DNA from: Pseudomonas pisciculturae
GTDB lineage: Bacteria; Pseudomonadota; Gammaproteobacteria; Pseudomonadales; Pseudomonadaceae
NCBI RefSeq assembly: GCF_015461805.1
Contig: NZ_JACVZE010000009.1
Coordinates: forward strand, 124,001 to 188,000
Direction of reading: 5' to 3'
DNA: 64,000 bases
In this document: positions 60,934 through 64,000 of the stretch, in pieces
Numbering within the stretch: the stretch's first letter is position 1
Layout: the number at the start of each line of letters is the position of its first letter
The notes under the pieces: generated by a model
What the model saw: only the letters and a program-made list of their open reading frames with translations
The model's database searches: none
What the model was told of the DNA's origin: nothing
Translations under genes and position numbers: made by a program

Positions 60934-62373
60934 ATGTTCGGTTTGGAGGCGCTAGATCTCGCCCGAATTCAATTTGCATTCACCATCTCGTTCCACATCC
61001 TGTTCCCGGCGATCACCATCGGCCTGGCCAGTTACCTCGCGGTGCTGGAAGGCTTGTGGCTCAAGACCCACAACGACACCTACCGTGACCTCTACCATTT
61101 CTGGTCGAAGATCTTTGCCGTCAACTTCGGCATGGGCGTGGTCTCAGGTTTGGTCATGGCCTACCAGTTCGGCACCAACTGGAGCCGCTTCTCGGACTTC
61201 GCCGGCGCCGTCACCGGGCCGCTGCTTACCTATGAAGTGCTCACGGCGTTCTTCCTTGAGGCGGGTTTCCTCGGGGTGATGCTGTTTGGCTGGAACAAGG
61301 TGGGGCGCAAGCTGCACTTCTTCTCCACGGTCATGGTGGCCGTCGGTACGTTGATTTCGACCTTCTGGATTCTGGCGTCCAACAGCTGGATGCAGACGCC
61401 CCAGGGCTTTGAAATCATCGATGGCCGCGTGATTCCTACCGATTGGCTGGCGGTGATCTTCAACCCGTCGTTCCCTTACCGCCTGGCGCACATGGCCACA
61501 GCGGCGTTCGTAGCGACTGCGTTTTTCGTCGGCTCGTCGGCAGCGTGGCATTTGCTGCGCGGCAAGGACAGCCCGGCCATCCGCAAAATGCTCTCGATGG
61601 CGATGTGGATGGCGCTGATCGTCGCGCCGATCCAGGCGGTGATCGGTGACTTCCATGGCCTTAATACCTTGAAGCACCAACCGGCGAAAATCGCCGCGAT
61701 TGAAGGCCACTGGGAAAACATCGGCAATGAGCCGACCCCGTTGATCCTGTTCGGCTGGCCGGACATGAAAGAGGAAAGAACCAAATATGCTGTCGAGATT
61801 CCGTACCTGGGCAGCCTGATCCTCACTCACTCCCTGGATAAACAGGTGCCGGCCCTCAAGGAGTTCCCGCCTGAAGACCGCCCCAACTCGACCATCGTGT
61901 TCTGGTCGTTCCGGGTCATGGTCGGCCTGGGCTTCTTGATGATCTTCACCGGTTTGTTCAGCCTGTGGCTGCGCCGGGGCGACAAGATGTATACGTCCAA
62001 GCCGTTCTTGTACCTGGCGCTGTGGATGGGGCCGTCCGGCCTGATCGCGATTCTCGCCGGCTGGTTCACCACCGAGATCGGCCGACAGCCGTGGGTGGTC
62101 TACGGTTTGATGCGCACGGCGGATGCGTCGTCCGGGCATAGCCTGGCGCAGATGACTATTACCCTGGTGTTGTTCGTGGTGGTGTACTTCGCGCTGTTCG
62201 GCGCGGGCCTTGGCTACATGATGCGCCTGGTGCGCAAAGGCCCTGTGGCCCATGACGTGACCGAGCCAACCCACGGTGGCCCTGGCCAGAAACGCACGCC
62301 AGCCCGTCCGTTGTCGGCTGCCGATGATGGCACCGAAGACGATCACGCTGACATCCAGCACAAGGGGAATTGA
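60934..62373 (+). CDS. cioA: cyanide-insensitive terminal oxidase subunit I CioA
   Basis: 479-residue bd-type quinol oxidase subunit I with about nine helices. Haem ligands are recognisable: His in FTISFHILFPAITIG, His in YRLAHMATAAFVATA, and Met in the GRQPWVVYGLMRTADASS region. The Q-loop is short, as in the CioA/CydA-S class that resists cyanide. The ATG at 60934 has GAGGAAGA upstream and gives MFGLEALDLARIQFAF. The gene is the first of cioA-cioB-DUF2474. Confidence 0.93.
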   Translation: MFGLEALDLARIQFAFTISFHILFPAITIGLASYLAVLEGLWLKTHNDTYRDLYHFWSKIFAVNFGMGVVSGLVMAYQFGTNWSRFSDFAGAVTGPLLTYEVLTAFFLEAGFLGVMLFGWNKVGRKLHFFSTVMVAVGTLISTFWILASNSWMQTPQGFEIIDGRVIPTDWLAVIFNPSFPYRLAHMATAAFVATAFFVGSSAAWHLLRGKDSPAIRKMLSMAMWMALIVAPIQAVIGDFHGLNTLKHQPAKIAAIEGHWENIGNEPTPLILFGWPDMKEERTKYAVEIPYLGSLILTHSLDKQVPALKEFPPEDRPNSTIVFWSFRVMVGLGFLMIFTGLFSLWLRRGDKMYTSKPFLYLALWMGPSGLIAILAGWFTTEIGRQPWVVYGLMRTADASSGHSLAQMTITLVLFVVVYFALFGAGLGYMMRLVRKGPVAHDVTEPTHGGPGQKRTPARPLSAADDGTEDDHADIQHKGN

Positions 62374-62374
62374 G

Positions 62375-63382
62375 ATGGGTATTGATCTTCCGCTGATCTG
62401 GGCCGTGATCATCATCTTCGGCATCATGATGTACGTGGTCATGGACGGCTTCGACCTGGGTATCGGCATTCTCTTTCCGTTTATCCCCGGCAAAGTCGAC
62501 CGTGACGTGATGATGAACACCGTCGCCCCGGTGTGGGACGGCAACGAAACCTGGCTGGTACTGGGCGGTGCGGCGCTGTTCGGCGCCTTCCCGCTGGCCT
62601 ATTCGGTGGTGTTGTCGGCGTTGTACCTGCCGCTGATCTTGATGCTGATCGGCCTGATCTTCCGGGGCGTGGCGTTTGAGTTCCGCTTCAAGGCCAAAGA
62701 CCACAAGCGGCACCTGTGGGATAAAGCGTTTATCGGCGGCTCGCTGGCGGCGACGTTCTTCCAGGGCGTGGCACTGGGGGCGTTTATCGATGGCATCCCG
62801 GTGGTGGATCGCCAGTTCGCTGGCGGCTCGCTGGATTGGGCAACGCCGTTCACGATGTTCTGCGGCGTGGCGTTGATCGTGGCTTACGCGTTGTTGGGCT
62901 GCACCTGGCTGATCATGAAGACCGAAGGCCCGTTGCAGGAAAAGATGCACAACCTGGGGCGGCCGCTGGCCTATGCGCTGCTGGCAGTGATCGGCGTCGT
63001 GAGCATCTGGACACCGCTGACCCACCCGGAAATCGCCTCGCGCTGGTTTACCTTGCCGAACCTGTTCTGGTTCCTGCCGGTGCCGATTTTGGTGCTGGTG
63101 ACCTTGTACGGGTTGATTCGCGCCGTGGCGCGTAATGCGCACTACACGCCGTTTTTGCTGACGCTGGTGTTGATCTTCTTGGGCTACAGCGGTTTGGGGA
63201 TCAGCCTGTGGCCGAACATCATCCCGCCATCGGTCTCGATCTGGGACGCCGCCGCGCCGCCGCAAAGCCAGGGCTTTATGCTGGTGGGCACGTTATTCAT
63301 CATCCCGTTTATCCTGGGCTACACCTTCTGGAGCTACTACGTGTTCCGCGGCAAGGTTACCCACGAAGATGGTTACCACTAG
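62375..63382 (+). CDS. cioB: cyanide-insensitive terminal oxidase subunit II CioB
   Basis: 335-residue bd-oxidase subunit II with eight to nine helices (MGIDLPLIWAVIIIFGIMMYVVMDGFDLGIG, APVWDGNETWLVLGGAALFGAFPLAY, IIPPSVSIWDAAAPPQSQGFMLVG). The ATG at 62375 lies one base after the cioA stop. It is needed for assembly with CioA and for haem incorporation. Confidence 0.94.
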   Translation: MGIDLPLIWAVIIIFGIMMYVVMDGFDLGIGILFPFIPGKVDRDVMMNTVAPVWDGNETWLVLGGAALFGAFPLAYSVVLSALYLPLILMLIGLIFRGVAFEFRFKAKDHKRHLWDKAFIGGSLAATFFQGVALGAFIDGIPVVDRQFAGGSLDWATPFTMFCGVALIVAYALLGCTWLIMKTEGPLQEKMHNLGRPLAYALLAVIGVVSIWTPLTHPEIASRWFTLPNLFWFLPVPILVLVTLYGLIRAVARNAHYTPFLLTLVLIFLGYSGLGISLWPNIIPPSVSIWDAAAPPQSQGFMLVGTLFIIPFILGYTFWSYYVFRGKVTHEDGYH

Positions 63383-63394
63383 GAGGGGCGTCTC

Positions 63395-63562
63395 ATGTCT
63401 GGCAAACCTACGTTGCACGAGATCGAACAGGCCGAGAAACAGCCGTTGTGGCGGCGCCTGGGGTGGCTGGCGATGATCTGGACCGGCAGCGTGCTGGCCC
63501 TGTTTGTCGTGGCCAGCCTGATGCGCATGTTTATGAATGCGGCAGGCCTGACCACCCACTGA
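63395..63562 (+). CDS. DUF2474 small subunit of the bd-type oxidase
   Basis: 55-residue single-pass membrane protein (MSGKPTLHEIEQAEKQPLWR, then hydrophobic GWLAMIWTGSVLALFVVASLM) matching the DUF2474 family always found after cioAB/cydAB genes. It is the likely counterpart of the CydX-type accessory subunit. It begins 12 bases after cioB with a perfect AGGAGGGG. A strong terminator follows. Confidence 0.88.
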   Translation: MSGKPTLHEIEQAEKQPLWRRLGWLAMIWTGSVLALFVVASLMRMFMNAAGLTTH

Positions 63563-63593
63563 TATCCCACCCGGGCTTTGTGGCCCGGCTTTC

Positions 63594-63629
63594 AACCCTG
63601 CCCCTTGCGAGAGCGGCAGGGTTTTTTTT
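63594..63629. terminator. strong intrinsic terminator after the cio operon
   Basis: aaccctgcc-N12-ggcagggtt followed by a run of eight T. A smaller ccgggc/gcccgg hairpin precedes it at 63571-63588. It also overlaps the 3' end of the convergent rlmG. Confidence 0.92.
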
Positions 63630-64000
63630 ATTTGCGCGCTTTGAGGATGACAAATTTTGGCGTGGTGGCCACTTGCTCGACGCCACGGAACAAGCGCGCC
63701 AGCTTGGTGTGATAACCCAAGTGACGGTTGCCGACTATATAGAGCGCGCCGCCCACCACCAGGGCTTCCCGTGCCTGTTGGAACATACGCCAGGCGAGGA
63801 AGTCACCCACTACCTGCTGTTGGTGGAACGGCGGGTTGCACAACACCACGTCCAGCGAATCGGCTTCCTGGCCGGCCAGGCCATCGCCAGCGCGCACGGT
63901 GACATCGCGTTCACCCAGCGCCGCCAGCCAGTTGTCGGTCGCCGATTGCACGGCCATATAGGATTCGTCCACCAGCGTGTACTGCGCGTCGGGGTTTTGC
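63628..64000 (-). CDS. rlmG: 23S rRNA (guanine-1835-N2)-methyltransferase RlmG (N-terminus beyond the window)
   Basis: C-terminal 124 residues of a class I SAM methyltransferase. The catalytic motif VVLCNPPFHQQQ and the end YIVGNRHLGYHTKLARLFRGVEQVATTPKFVILKARK closely resemble RlmG of E. coli, which methylates G1835 of 23S rRNA. The frame stays open to the window edge, so about 250 residues are missing. It is convergent with the cio operon. Confidence 0.85.
   Translation of the reverse strand, partial: QNPDAQYTLVDESYMAVQSATDNWLAALGERDVTVRAGDGLAGQEADSLDVVLCNPPFHQQQVVGDFLAWRMFQQAREALVVGGALYIVGNRHLGYHTKLARLFRGVEQVATTPKFVILKARK

Noticed and set aside
60763..60955. Short plus-strand frame just upstream of cioA as a leader peptide
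   Set aside because: It has no recognisable ribosome-binding site, runs through the ANR box and ends inside cioA in a different frame.

Overview
The window looks like chromosome of a member of the Pseudomonas fluorescens group. The evidence is high-GC coding sequence, a miaB/ybeZ - hemL - thiE - thiD - ladS gene order matching (from memory) the P. aeruginosa PA3961-PA3981 neighbourhood, a complete Pseudomonas-type has haemophore locus, and eleven REP/REPIN repeats of the fluorescens type (cores tgtgggagggggcttgcccccgat and tgtgggagctggcttgcctgcgat). I see no tRNA, rRNA, insertion sequence, prophage or CRISPR array. This is core and soft-core chromosome with several accessory modules.

Layout. 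1-13.4 kb: RNA modification and cofactor genes (ybeZ, miaB, hemL, thiE, thiD, an RluE-type pseudouridine synthase), the hybrid kinase ladS, an AidB-like acyl-CoA dehydrogenase and amn. 13.5-24.8 kb: an Lrp-type regulator, a 415-base gap holding a probable terminator-ended small RNA, a Q/N/R-rich secreted protein, a FieF-type cation exporter, hrpB, a secreted esterase, an endonuclease/exonuclease/phosphatase-family protein, a YciC-like membrane protein, a NYN nuclease and a DEDD exonuclease. 24.9-35.9 kb: a second Lrp regulator, two DMT exporters, rhlE, a BaiN-like flavoprotein, a deacetylase, a GNAT - tesB - HAD cluster and a YpfJ metallopeptidase.

35.9-41.5 kb is a quinate/shikimate catabolic module: MFS transporter, quiC (3-dehydroshikimate dehydratase fused to an HPPD-like domain), a TetR regulator, an AroE-like quinate/shikimate dehydrogenase and AroQ. 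Together they would carry quinate or shikimate to protocatechuate. The two divergent transcription units share two promoter motifs. One matches what I remember as the PcaR (IclR-type) site, which would tie this module to the beta-ketoadipate pathway.

41.6-51.3 kb is the has system: Fur-boxed ECF sigma hasI, anti-sigma hasS, receptor hasR, haemophore hasA and its type I exporter hasDEF. HasA keeps His32, Tyr75 and His83. 51.4-64 kb: a translationally coupled DUF4160-DUF2442 pair, trmA with a purine permease, a PaoABC-type molybdenum aldehyde oxidoreductase without a Tat signal, an MFS exporter, the cyanide-insensitive oxidase cioAB with a 55-residue third subunit and a perfect ANR/FNR box upstream, and the end of rlmG at the window edge.
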